From Victivallis sp. Marseille-Q1083 (GTDB lineage Bacteria > Verrucomicrobiota > Lentisphaeria > Victivallales > Victivallaceae), in the NCBI RefSeq assembly GCF_903645315.1, contig NZ_CAHJXL010000002.1:608934-672933 (forward strand): a stretch of DNA of 64,000 nucleotides. The letters are read 5' to 3'. This document shows positions 44,700-54,039 of the stretch, piece after piece. The notes beneath the pieces are model-generated. The model saw only the letters and a program-made list of their open reading frames with translations, did not search any database and was not told the DNA's origin. A program made the translations under genes and the position numbers. Numbering within the stretch: position 1 is the stretch's first letter; every line of letters begins with the position of its first letter.

Positions 44700-45412
44700 A
44701 GAAACTCGGCGTTATAGGCGGATTGTTCGCTGTGCTGTTGCTCGGAGCAGCAGAGCATCCGGTGGTGAAAGCGGTGCTGTTCCCGTTCCGCGAGGCGGTG
44801 ATCGCCGCGCGGGTCGATTCGGCGTTGGAGCCGTACCGGTTCAAGCTCGGCGAACCGTTCAAGGCGGGCGACACGCTGGTGACGCTCGACACTTCACGAT
44901 ATGCGATCGAGGAAAAACGAGCGCATGATCAGTTCGATTTCGCCAAAGCGAACTACGAGGACAAGAAACTGCTGCGGGCGAAAAACTTCACCAGCGATTT
45001 CGAACTGAAAAAGTCCGAGTACGATTTTCGTCAGGCGGAGAACGCGCTCGCCGATGCGCAGTTGAACGTTTCGTTTTGCACGGTAAAAGCGCCGTTTGCC
45101 GGCAAAATCGTCGAGTTTCTGACCCGCGAATACGAGACCATCCGCCCGGGGCAGCCGCTGTTCCGGATCATCGACGACAACCAGTTGCTGGCGGTGATGA
45201 ATGTGCCGATGGACGACAAGGCGCTCTGTACGGTCGGGAATTCCGTCACCATCGCCATAACAGGGGAAAACCTGACCGCGTCCGGACGGATTTATGAGGT
45301 AACGCCGCAGGCTGATCATCGCACCGGGACGGTGCGCATCCGGGTGTTGATCGACAATGCCGCCGGTCAGTTCAAGGCCGGCATGACCGGAGAGTTGATT
45401 TATGGCCAATGA
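44696..45412 (+). CDS. HlyD-type periplasmic adaptor
   Basis: This is a 238-residue membrane-fusion protein. An N-terminal hydrophobic segment (VIGGLFAVLLLGAAE) anchors or exports it. A split lipoyl domain (FKLGEPFKAGDTLVTLDTSRY and VKAPFAGKIVEFL) flanks a short coiled-coil hairpin (about residues 65-118), and a beta-barrel part follows (RIIDDNQLLAVMNVP, TGTVRIRVLIDN). Such adaptors bridge an inner-membrane pump and a TolC channel. It begins in the exoprotein stop (ATGA), and its own stop overlaps the next gene by 11 bases. Confidence 0.88.
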   Translation: MKKLGVIGGLFAVLLLGAAEHPVVKAVLFPFREAVIAARVDSALEPYRFKLGEPFKAGDTLVTLDTSRYAIEEKRAHDQFDFAKANYEDKKLLRAKNFTSDFELKKSEYDFRQAENALADAQLNVSFCTVKAPFAGKIVEFLTREYETIRPGQPLFRIIDDNQLLAVMNVPMDDKALCTVGNSVTIAITGENLTASGRIYEVTPQADHRTGTVRIRVLIDNAAGQFKAGMTGELIYGQ

Positions 45413-46742
45413 GGAGTTTGCCGCCCGGCTGAAGGCCTTCGCGTTGATGCTGAAATATGGTCATGACCTGTTCGGCGCGAAAAATTTCAGCGACGCGGCG
45501 GCGATGGCGGTCAGCAACAGCCGTTCGCTGTTGAATTTTCGTACCGCGACACTGCTGGAACTCTCCGGCGGTAAATCGCGGGTGATCGCGCAGTACGGCC
45601 AAGTGGAAGTCAATCCGCACTCCCGGCTGGCGGTTTTGCAGAACAAATTGGCGGAAACGTTGAAATTCGGGAACGAACCGCTGACCGTGAGCAGGGATAA
45701 CGGCCTTTCCACTGAGCTGGCCGAACATGACGCGGTTTATTTATGCCTCAAACTAACGCCGCCGCCGAATGCGGCCGAAATTGATTTCGTTTTCATCTGG
45801 CTGCTGGAATATGAAAAAGAGGTTCCGGGTTTTGCCGCTAACACGGCGAAATTGCTGGGCAGCTCCATTTCCGAGGCGCTCTACTATCAGCGCCTTTGCA
45901 AAAGCCGTCTGACCGGGGTGAGACGGCAGGTAAAAAAACGATGGATGTGGGCGGCGGCGCTGATGATTCTCGCCGGGGCGATGTTCATCCGGGTGCCGGA
46001 AAACGCCACCGCGGAATTTACGCTGAAAGCGCCGGAAATCACCAGCTCTTATGCCTGGTTCGACGGCCCGATCGCCAGATGCCTGGTTCAGGACGGCGAT
46101 ACGGTGACCAAAGGCGAGCTCATCGCCGAATACGACACCGCGCAGTTGAGCTACCGCCTCTCCAGCGCCCGCAGCGCGCTGCGGGAGATCGAAACTGAGC
46201 TTGCCCTGGAACAGCAGAACGCGTTTACCGATCAGGACCGCCTCGGCAAAGTAAAGCTCCTCGAGGCCCGGCGCGACACGGTGAAAGTATCGGTTGAAGA
46301 GGCCGAATGGTATCTGGAGCATTCGCAACTTCCGGCGCCGGCGGACGGTATTCTGGCTTTGACCGACGGGCGTGCCGAATTGCTGGCCGGCAAAGCGGTC
46401 CGTACCGGCGACAAGCTCTTTGAGGTATTCGGTGGCTCCGGCATGGTTGCCGAGATTCCGGTCAACGAACGCGACGCCTCGATTTTGCGCCGGCAATTTG
46501 ACGCGACTTTGTTTTTACATACGGCACCTGAGACGGCGATTCCGGTGGAAATTCTGGAGGTTTCGCACTATCCGGAGCTGACCGAACAGAAGACCTACTG
46601 CTATCGGGTCCGGGCGAAACTGCCGGACGGCCTGACCGGCCTGCGCTATGGTATGCGCGGCATCGCCAAGCTCTCCGGCGGCAAGGTTTCGCTCGGTTAC
46701 CGGTTGTTCAAGAGTGTCGTTCTTTACTTCCGGGGATTGTGA
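45402..46742 (+). CDS. GAF-like domain plus HlyD-type adaptor
   Basis: This is a 446-residue protein with a cytoplasmic GAF-like region (about residues 15-165: FSDAAAMAVSNSRSLLNFRTATLLEL, then YLCLKL and FVFIWLLE). A single membrane helix lies at about 181-196 (WMWAAALMILAGAMFI). The periplasmic HlyD part has lipoyl halves (CLVQDGDTVTKGELIAEYD; LPAPADGILALTDGRAELLAG) around a helical hairpin. Such GAF-HlyD proteins are found with M50-type membrane partners in other bacteria. A regulatory input through GAF is possible but unproven. Its stop is one base before the next ATG. Confidence 0.85.
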   Translation: MANEEFAARLKAFALMLKYGHDLFGAKNFSDAAAMAVSNSRSLLNFRTATLLELSGGKSRVIAQYGQVEVNPHSRLAVLQNKLAETLKFGNEPLTVSRDNGLSTELAEHDAVYLCLKLTPPPNAAEIDFVFIWLLEYEKEVPGFAANTAKLLGSSISEALYYQRLCKSRLTGVRRQVKKRWMWAAALMILAGAMFIRVPENATAEFTLKAPEITSSYAWFDGPIARCLVQDGDTVTKGELIAEYDTAQLSYRLSSARSALREIETELALEQQNAFTDQDRLGKVKLLEARRDTVKVSVEEAEWYLEHSQLPAPADGILALTDGRAELLAGKAVRTGDKLFEVFGGSGMVAEIPVNERDASILRRQFDATLFLHTAPETAIPVEILEVSHYPELTEQKTYCYRVRAKLPDGLTGLRYGMRGIAKLSGGKVSLGYRLFKSVVLYFRGL

Positions 46743-46743
46743 C

Positions 46744-48816
46744 ATGGCCGCAACCGAACCCGAACTGCTGACCGGTATTTTGCGGACGGACGTCGAGGTG
46801 ATCCGCGGCGACCCTCCACTGCTTTTCGACCGCCAGGCGGACACTTATTACAAGATCTCTCCCACGCTGCTCGATGTTCTGGCTTTCCTGAACGAATCGG
46901 AGCCGGTTTCGGTGTTTCTGGAAAAACTCAACCGCAACGGCATTCCGGTAACGCGGGAAGAGCTGATGCGGCTGCTGGCTTTTCTGCAGCAGAACAATCT
47001 GTTGGCTCCGGAATACGGACACATCGGCGTCAAACGCGAAAGACAGGCAGAAATGCGGGAAAAAACGGCGTTTCTGCGCTTCTCCGCCGCATATCTCTTT
47101 TTCAAATTCCCGCCTTGGCGGCCGGAACGGTTCTTTGACAAAATCAGCCCGTATGTCAGTTGGCTCGCTTCCCGGCCGGTCATCCTGCTGCTGCTGGTTC
47201 CCGCGCTGCTCGGCTATCTGCTGCTGATTCGTGATTTCGGCGCGGTACGGGCCACCTTTTTAGATTCGCTCTCGTGGGCCGGGTTGGCCAAATATTTTGT
47301 CGCGATTCTGTTCCTGAAATTCATCCATGAGGCGGCGCATTCGCTGGCCGCGATCCACTTTCACTGCCGGGTGCGCGGCATCGGGCTTGGCTTCATGGTC
47401 TTTTATCCGCGGCTCTACACCGATACTACCGACAGTTGGCGGCTGCCGCGCCGGCAGCGGCTGCTGATCGATTCGGCGGGCATCATCATCGAGCTGCTGC
47501 TCGGCGGTTGTGCGGCGCTGCTCTGGACCTACCTGCCACCCGGCGCGTGGAAGTCGACGATGTTCTACGTTTTCGCCGTGAGTTTGATCTCGACGCTGTT
47601 CGTCAACGGCAACCCCTGCATTCGTTACGACGGCTATTATATCCTCTGCGACCTGGTCAACATTGAAAATCTGATGACCCGGTCGGGTGAATATGTCAAA
47701 CAGTTCTGGCGCTGGTATTTTCTGCGCCTGGGCTCCAAGCCCGACCACCCGCGCGGTGCATTTCTGCTTTGTTTCGGCGTCTGTTCGTTCATCTACCGCA
47801 TTTTTCTTTATACCTCGATCATTCTGGTGATCTATCACAAATTCGTCAAGGCGGTGGCCATCGTAATGATGATTCTTGAACTGTACAGCATTCTGATCTA
47901 TCCGTGCTGGCGGGAGATTCAGACGGTGAGGGCGCTGTCAAAACGCTCAGCCAACCGGGCGCGCCGATTTCTCGGCGGCGGGCTGCTGGTGGTTCTGGCG
48001 GCGATCCTGTTTTTGCCGCTGTCGTGGAACATCACCTTGCCGGGAGAGACCGTTCCGGCGGAACGGCTGCTGGTAACGGTGCCGGAGGGTGGCTATCTGA
48101 CTGGCGATCTGCCGCGCCGAGCGCGTCCGGTACGTGAGGAAGAGATGCTGTTCCGGCTCGAATCGCCGCAGTTGGACAGCGCAATCCGACGCCTGGTCGG
48201 AACCTTAAAATACGATGAAACGCTCTATGCGCTTCAGCAGCTCGATGAGAATAAGTTTTCCGAAAGCCGGGTGACGGCCGAAAAGATCGCTTCCGATCGT
48301 CTGAGTCTGGCCGAATTGCTCCGGCGCCGACACAGCCTAACCGCCCGCGCCGGCACGGCCGGTATCTTCGTGTCGGAATTACCGGATTTGTCGGCCGGAG
48401 CGTTTCTGGCGAAGGGCAGGAAAATCGGTGAAATCGTTTCGCAGGAGCCGTTGCTTTACGTCTACGCCCAAGACCGGGATCTCGGCAAATTGAAAGTCGG
48501 AGACGTCGCTGTCGTGACGTTCCGGGATACCCTGGCCTCCTGGCCAGCGGAAGTCACGGCAGTTGATCAGATATCGACCCGGTTGGAAAATTCGCCGCTG
48601 CTTCAGCATTTCGGCGGCCCCATTCCGGTCTATTTTGAAGCGGAAAAAAGCAATTCGTATACGTCGGTACTCGCCTTGTACCGCGTGACGCTGCGATTTA
48701 CCGGCCAACCGGATATCGACTGCGGCCGGGTGGCGACTGTCAAGATTTCACATCGGGAACGACTATGGAGCCGTCTGAAGCAAACTGCACTTTCGATTGT
48801 TCATCGGGAGTTTTGA
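46744..48816 (+). CDS. PqqD-like, M50-type membrane protein with HlyD-like C terminus
   Basis: This is a 690-residue integral membrane protein. Residues about 1-100 resemble a PqqD-type peptide-binding winged helix (YYKISPTLLDVLAFLNE). The membrane core has the M50 zinc motif His195-Glu-Ala-Ala-His199 (KFIHEAAHSLAA) and the third-ligand block GNPCIRYDGYYILCD about 95 residues later. The C-terminal 230 residues are periplasmic with HlyD-like lipoyl and barrel features (GIFVSELPDLSAGAFLAKG; VGDVAVVTF). It may process or translocate the exoprotein; no ABC ATPase is encoded in the operon. An in-frame ATG at 46648 lies inside the previous gene and is less likely. Confidence 0.85.
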   Translation: MAATEPELLTGILRTDVEVIRGDPPLLFDRQADTYYKISPTLLDVLAFLNESEPVSVFLEKLNRNGIPVTREELMRLLAFLQQNNLLAPEYGHIGVKRERQAEMREKTAFLRFSAAYLFFKFPPWRPERFFDKISPYVSWLASRPVILLLLVPALLGYLLLIRDFGAVRATFLDSLSWAGLAKYFVAILFLKFIHEAAHSLAAIHFHCRVRGIGLGFMVFYPRLYTDTTDSWRLPRRQRLLIDSAGIIIELLLGGCAALLWTYLPPGAWKSTMFYVFAVSLISTLFVNGNPCIRYDGYYILCDLVNIENLMTRSGEYVKQFWRWYFLRLGSKPDHPRGAFLLCFGVCSFIYRIFLYTSIILVIYHKFVKAVAIVMMILELYSILIYPCWREIQTVRALSKRSANRARRFLGGGLLVVLAAILFLPLSWNITLPGETVPAERLLVTVPEGGYLTGDLPRRARPVREEEMLFRLESPQLDSAIRRLVGTLKYDETLYALQQLDENKFSESRVTAEKIASDRLSLAELLRRRHSLTARAGTAGIFVSELPDLSAGAFLAKGRKIGEIVSQEPLLYVYAQDRDLGKLKVGDVAVVTFRDTLASWPAEVTAVDQISTRLENSPLLQHFGGPIPVYFEAEKSNSYTSVLALYRVTLRFTGQPDIDCGRVATVKISHRERLWSRLKQTALSIVHREF

Positions 48817-48859
48817 AGCGGAGCGACGGATGAATTTTCTTCCGCTTCATTAGGGTTTC

Positions 48860-49592
48860 TGAAGGCCAATAGTCACCTCAGCTTCCGGCAGACCTTCGAT
48901 TGAAAACTTCTCCGAATTTGACCGGCTGCGAGGCTTCCAGCAGAAATTCCTGCCGCCATCCATGACCGGCGGTCAGAGTATCATCGGCAGCGGTTTTACC
49001 GTAATCAACAGCACCAAGTTGCCGCGCAAAGTGATCGTTTTGGGCCCGGCCGGAGCGTTGCTCTGAATGAACAGCGCCTTGGCGAACGGCCCGGCAATTG
49101 ATTTCGGCACGATTGATGCGGCCAGTTTCGCGGATTCTCCCTGCTGCAACTCCGTGGCGACGGCTATGTAATGCGTTATTCGGCCGAAGACGGCCAGGTG
49201 ATATCCCTGACAACACGCCGTTCGGCCGGACGAGATCAAGCCGGACTCGCCGAGCGTCGGCCTGGAAATTATTTACGACGAACCCGGTAACATCAGGCAG
49301 GTGTGGAGCAGCGCCGAAGGACTGGCCGACGTCGTCGTCACCGACCCCGGCAACAGCTACGAGATCCGCATCTATCCGCCGGCCAACGCCGGAACCAAGA
49401 CCAACGGCGCTTATGTGCCGACCGGCGATCCGCATACCGTCTGGAAGATTGAGAACCCGAATCCCAGCCAGGCCACCCAGGTCCAAGTCTCCAAGCCGGT
49501 AGTTCATTGAGGGGGGGAACCTTTACCGCCGGAACCGGAACCGCAGTCAAAATGACAATGACTTACGGCACCACCGCATCAATGGAAATTTA
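48860..49592 (+). pseudogene. remnant of an RHS-like wall-associated protein
   Basis: Fragments in shifting frames resemble the region before the YD repeats in RHS-type proteins: GGQSIIGSGFTVINSTKLP near 48970-49010, LLQLRGDGYVMRYSAEDGQV near 49145-49205, then VGLEIIYDEPGNIRQVWSS and SYEIRIYPPANAGTKTNG up to the stop at 49510. At least three frame breaks separate them, and the gene is cut by the IS5-type element at 49593. The RHS assignment is by look only; no YD repeats or core domain remain. Confidence 0.45.
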
Positions 49593-50427
49593 GGTTGTGT
49601 CGTCAATAGATGTGTGCTATATTATGCAAACGTCAAACTATAGGTGATGAAAAATGGCGAATGCATACGAACGGCACGACATATCGGATGAGTCTTGGGC
49701 AAAAATAGAGTTGTCGTTACCGGGGCGCAAGGGAACCTGGGGAGGCAATGCGCGAGACAATCGGCAATTTGTGAATGCGGTATTTTGGATATTGCGAACG
49801 GGCGCCCCTTGGCGTGATTTGCCGTCGAGCTACGGAGATTGGAAGAATACTCATAAGCGTTTTTGCCGTTGGCGCGACAAAGGGGTCTGGGAACGTCTGC
49901 TGGAACAGCTGATTGACAATCCTGAATTTGAACTGCTGATGATTGACGCAAGTCATGTAAAAGTTCATCCACATAGAAGCGGCGCTCGCGGCGGCAATCA
50001 GGACATGGGCAAGACAAAAGGGGGCTCAACACCAAGATACATCTGGCCGTGGATGCGCATGGTATGCCGGTCAGAATCCTTATTACAAAAGGTACCGCAG
50101 CGGATTGTGGGCAGGCTGAAAAATTGATTGATGGAATTGAAGCTGGAGCTCTTTTGGCGGACCGCGGATACGATTCCGACGCGATAGTTGAGAAAGCGGA
50201 AAAGTCCGGAATGAAAGCGGTCATTCCGCCAAGAAAAAACCGCAAGGTTCAGCGTGAATACGATAAGGAACTGTATAAGTTGCGCCACTGGGGCGAAAAC
50301 GCATTTCTGGTGCTGAAACGGTGGCGCGGAATTGCGACGCGATATGCCAAAAACACGGCATCGTTTCTGGCCGCAGTTCAAATCAGGTGCATTGCTGCTT
50401 TGATATGAAACTATTGGCGACACTGTC
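49593..50427 (+). mobile_element. IS5-family (IS427-group type) insertion sequence
   Basis: An 835-base element with imperfect ends (GGTTGTGTCGTCAATAG left; GACAGTGTCGCCAATAG right, inverted). It is flanked by the two-base duplication TA at 49591-49592 and 50428-50429. It sits between the RHS remnant and the 3' end of lamin-tail gene F. Confidence 0.88.
49654..50408 (+). CDS. IS5-type DDE transposase, two overlapping frames
   Basis: The first frame (49654-50127) carries the N-terminal helix-turn-helix region, WILRTGAPWRDLP and the first Asp in LLMIDASHVKVH. The second (in the -1 frame, to 50408) continues with GLNTKIHLAVDAHGMPVR, the second Asp in LADRGYDSD and the Glu in HWGENAFLVLKRWRGIATRY. 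An AAAAGGGGG run at 50016-50024 marks the switch, as expected for -1 frameshifting in the IS427 group, so the element may still be active. Confidence 0.88.
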
Positions 50428-50582
50428 TAGCTATTATTTACTGACATCACGAATGTACAAATCAAATACCTCCGACCACTTGCCGACTTCGTCCCCGCTC
50501 TCCGTACGAATCCGCCAATAATAATCACCGGGAGATAATTCCAAGCGAAACTGACGTTCCTGTCCTCGATATTCGTGTAATA

Positions 50583-51694
50583 TTGTACCGGCAACTAACT
50601 AACTTGCATATAAAACAGTCTTGGAATGGAATAATTTCTTGATTCGTTCCGGTTGTTCAGCTATCATTTCCATATGTTGCTTGGCATGTTCGGTTATTTT
50701 TCCTTTGGCGCGTCCCAAGGGCTTGTTGTTCAGATTTGATTTCAAGTCGCGGTTGAGATATTCATCCGGGTTCAGGTCGGGACTGTAGCTCGGCAAGAAA
50801 AATAACTTGATGAAAGCCGCGTTTTCCTGCAGAAAGCCAGTCAACGTTTTGCTGTGGTGAACCCGCAGGTTATCCAGAATCAAATACACTTTCCGCTCAT
50901 TTTGACGAATCAGACGTTCCATGAATTGGATCAGGAGTTGAGCCGTCATCGTTTCGCTGTAAAACATGAAATGAGTTTTCCCCTGGTTGGTAATCGCGCT
51001 GATCATATTAACTTTTTCGCGTACCGGATTGACTGCTTGCACCGGAGTGTTGCCTTTCGGCGCATAACTGCGGCCCTTGGCCTCGTCATTGCGAATTCCT
51101 GTTTCATCCCCCCAAAAGATATCCGCGTCTTCTGATTTTGCCAGCTTTTTGATTCGGGGATACTCCTCAATCAGCCATTTTTGAACGTGCGCCTCATTGC
51201 GCTGATAAGCTTTCTTAACTGGTTTTTGCGGCGTAAATCCCCAGCGTTTCAAGTACTCCCCCATGGTTCGGACTGGTATTTCGATTCCAAACGAAATCTT
51301 GATGTGCAACCGTACCGCCTGACGAGTCCAGAGCGCAAATGGCAATTTTAACTGATCCGGACAATGGTCGACCAAATCTTTCCGTATCTTACTCTCTTCA
51401 TGCGGAAGCAGACGGCGTCCAAAGCCGACTGGACGACCGCATTTCTTTACTTTCAAAGCAGACAAGCCGCTTTTTTTCCACTTGCTTATCCACTTGCCCA
51501 CCGTGTTGCGGTGCGCTCCGACGATTTTTCCGATTTCTGTACAATTATTACATTTGCCGCTTTGATACAATCTCACGGCCTGCTTGCGCCGCTCTTCAAG
51601 AGCGACCTTATCGAGTTTTCGGGCATCTTGAGTTTCCATGATGATAATATACACCATCAAGCAAATATTGCACGTATGTTAATTGCCGAATCTA
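50583..51694 (-). mobile_element. IS630-type element, copy 1
   Basis: 1112 bases with ends TTGTACCGGCAACTAAC and, inverted, TAGATTCGGCAATTAAC; TA is duplicated at 50581-50582 and 51695-51696. It lies in gene F. Confidence 0.9.
50599..51639 (-). CDS. IS630-family transposase (copy 1)
   Basis: A 346-residue DDE transposase. The N terminus has a helix-turn-helix pair (CTEIGKIVGAHRNTVGKWISKW). The catalytic Asp residues are in FWGDETGI and LILDNLRVHHSK, and the Glu in SYSPDLNPDEYLN, the usual IS630 signature. An in-frame ATG seven codons upstream (51660) gives a slightly longer form. It differs from copy 2 by a Thr/Pro change and about two silent changes. Confidence 0.93.
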   Translation of the reverse strand: METQDARKLDKVALEERRKQAVRLYQSGKCNNCTEIGKIVGAHRNTVGKWISKWKKSGLSALKVKKCGRPVGFGRRLLPHEESKIRKDLVDHCPDQLKLPFALWTRQAVRLHIKISFGIEIPVRTMGEYLKRWGFTPQKPVKKAYQRNEAHVQKWLIEEYPRIKKLAKSEDADIFWGDETGIRNDEAKGRSYAPKGNTPVQAVNPVREKVNMISAITNQGKTHFMFYSETMTAQLLIQFMERLIRQNERKVYLILDNLRVHHSKTLTGFLQENAAFIKLFFLPSYSPDLNPDEYLNRDLKSNLNNKPLGRAKGKITEHAKQHMEMIAEQPERIKKLFHSKTVLYAS

Positions 51695-52086
51695 TAACTC
51701 ATGAAAATCCGCACTAGAAGAAATTTGAACATAGTAATTGCCATCTTCTGTTATATGACCATCCCAGTTGAACAAGGCAAAAAATTTGCTCTCTTTTTGC
51801 CAATTCAAAAAAATTCGAACTTCCTTCATTAACTCCCGTAACCGCGGAACAACCAATGGATTCTCCCGCCCCAATGAAGTTTCCTCCGGCAGATAGACAA
51901 ACCAAGATAAAAGCGGCTGGGAAAGTGAACGAAAATCATGATCATACTTCAATTTTCGATTTAGAATAATACCAATACTTCTACCGGGTACATTTCCATC
52001 AGAAAATATTGTTTGAACTAAATGTTTCTGACGAAGAAAATTCTGTTTTGCCTCTTTCAGCTTATTGCTTGCAACAGCTTCTCTTA

Positions 52087-53198
52087 TTGTACCGGCAACT
52101 AACTAACTTGCATATAAAACAGTCTTGGAATGGAATAATTTCTTGATTCGTTCCGGTTGTTCAGCTATCATTTCCATATGTTGCTTGGCATGTTCGGTTA
52201 TTTTTCCTTTGGCGCGTCCCAAGGGCTTGTTGTTCAGATTTGATTTCAAGTCGCGGTTGAGATATTCATCCGGGTTCAGGTCGGGACTGTAGCTCGGCAA
52301 GAAAAATAACTTGATGAAAGCCGCGTTTTCCTGCAGAAAGCCAGTCAACGTTTTGCTGTGGTGAACCCGCAGGTTATCCAGAATCAAATACACTTTCCGC
52401 TCATTTTGACGAATCAGACGTTCCATGAATTGGATCAGGAGTTGAGCCGTCATCGTTTCGCTGTAAAACATGAAATGAGTTTTCCCCTGGTTGGTAATCG
52501 CGCTGATCATATTAACTTTTTCGCGTACCGGATTGACTGCTTGCACCGGGGGGTTGCCTTTCGGCGCATAACTGCGGCCCTTAGCCTCGTCATTGCGAAT
52601 TCCTGTTTCATCCCCCCAAAAGATATCCGCATCTTCTGATTTTGCCAGCTTTTTGATTCGGGGATACTCCTCAATCAGCCATTTTTGAACGTGCGCCTCA
52701 TTGCGCTGATAAGCTTTCTTAACTGGTTTTTGCGGCGTAAATCCCCAGCGTTTCAAGTACTCCCCCATGGTTCGGACTGGTATTTCGATTCCAAACGAAA
52801 TCTTGATGTGCAACCGTACCGCCTGACGAGTCCAGAGCGCAAATGGCAATTTTAACTGATCCGGACAATGGTCGACCAAATCTTTCCGTATCTTACTCTC
52901 TTCATGCGGAAGCAGACGGCGTCCAAAGCCGACTGGACGACCGCATTTCTTTACTTTCAAAGCAGACAAGCCGCTTTTTTTCCACTTGCTTATCCACTTG
53001 CCCACCGTGTTGCGGTGCGCTCCGACGATTTTTCCGATTTCTGTACAATTATTACATTTGCCGCTTTGATACAATCTCACGGCCTGCTTGCGCCGCTCTT
53101 CAAGAGCGACCTTATCGAGTTTTCGGGCATCTTGAGTTTCCATGATGATAATATACACCATCAAGCAAATATTGCACGTATGTTAATTGCCGAATCTA
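52087..53198 (-). mobile_element. IS630-type element, copy 2
   Basis: This 1112-base copy has the same ends and orientation as copy 1 and differs by only a few bases. TA is duplicated at 52085-52086 and 53199-53200. It also lies in gene F, 390 bases from copy 1. Confidence 0.9.
52103..53143 (-). CDS. IS630-family transposase (copy 2)
   Basis: A 346-residue transposase with the same DDE blocks as copy 1. It carries Pro where copy 1 has Thr in the GNxPVQAV segment. Both copies look functional. Confidence 0.93.
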   Translation of the reverse strand: METQDARKLDKVALEERRKQAVRLYQSGKCNNCTEIGKIVGAHRNTVGKWISKWKKSGLSALKVKKCGRPVGFGRRLLPHEESKIRKDLVDHCPDQLKLPFALWTRQAVRLHIKISFGIEIPVRTMGEYLKRWGFTPQKPVKKAYQRNEAHVQKWLIEEYPRIKKLAKSEDADIFWGDETGIRNDEAKGRSYAPKGNPPVQAVNPVREKVNMISAITNQGKTHFMFYSETMTAQLLIQFMERLIRQNERKVYLILDNLRVHHSKTLTGFLQENAAFIKLFFLPSYSPDLNPDEYLNRDLKSNLNNKPLGRAKGKITEHAKQHMEMIAEQPERIKKLFHSKTVLYAS

Positions 53199-54039
53199 TA
53201 TCATTACATCATCTTCGAATATTCCATTCTCCAAAGCCTGATGTTTGCTTACTGAAATAACTTTATCCATTAAATATGCACGATGCCCCCACTGAATATA
53301 ATCTTCCAGATATTCACCCATACGGTCCCGACTGGAATACAACGCACATTCTTCCAGACAGTCATCTTGAAATGCTTCCGCAGCCCAGGGGGCGTCACAC
53401 ACCAGAACCTTACCTGTACTTTCCGGAGACAAAATATTTTGTTCGAGCTCTCCAAATACAACGACAGCTGTTTCTCCCGGCAACAATACGGTTTCCGGAG
53501 GAAATTCGTAACAATGCTCCTCACTATCCCACAACGTCCAGCCGCTGATATCGACCTCACTTTTGGCGGTATTCTGCAGCTCAACCATCATCGGACCGGC
53601 ATCGAGAGTCGGCTTCAACGTAATCTCACTCAAACGCACACCTTCTCCCAATAAACAGCATGCGCAACAAAGGACAGTCAACAATCCAATCGTTATCTTC
53701 ATTTTTCCACCTCATAGCCCATATAATCAGGATGATCCGTCAAATATACGGAAGTATTCCAGTAATCAGCTTTCGACCACTCGCTTACGCCGGACGCATT
53801 TTCATATCGCACCCGCCAGTAGAAGCAAACCGGAGCAGTTTTAAAAATATATTCGGGAATATTAACTTTTTCCTCTTTCATTATTTTTTTAAATAATGGA
53901 TCCTCTGCCACTTGTAAACGGAAGAAACCATCATCTTTCAATTTAAATGCACCATATTTCCACCTCAGAAGAATCGTAATTCTCACATGATCTAATTCTG
54001 ATGGTGAAACTAAAACACTTTGTCCTTTAAAAGAATTAA

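Larger units (their letters stand above)
50434..53702 (-). pseudogene. lamin-tail-domain protein F, interrupted by two IS630-type copies
   Basis: Gene F is B-type in the array. Removing both IS copies and one TA at each site gives an uninterrupted 346-residue frame. It has a signal peptide (MKITIGLLTVLCCACCLLG), a lamin-tail domain (VRLSEITL, VELQNTA, ISGWTLWDSEEH, ETAVVVFGE), then the family motifs ECALYS and YIQWGHRAY. A second half with WFVYLPEETSLGREN ends in a fibronectin-like strand pattern GDYYWRIRTESGDEVGKWSE. The junctions read EDDVMIREAVAS and ADFHELLHEYRG. Its start overlaps the stop of gene E by four bases. The intact frame means the insertions are recent. Confidence 0.85.
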
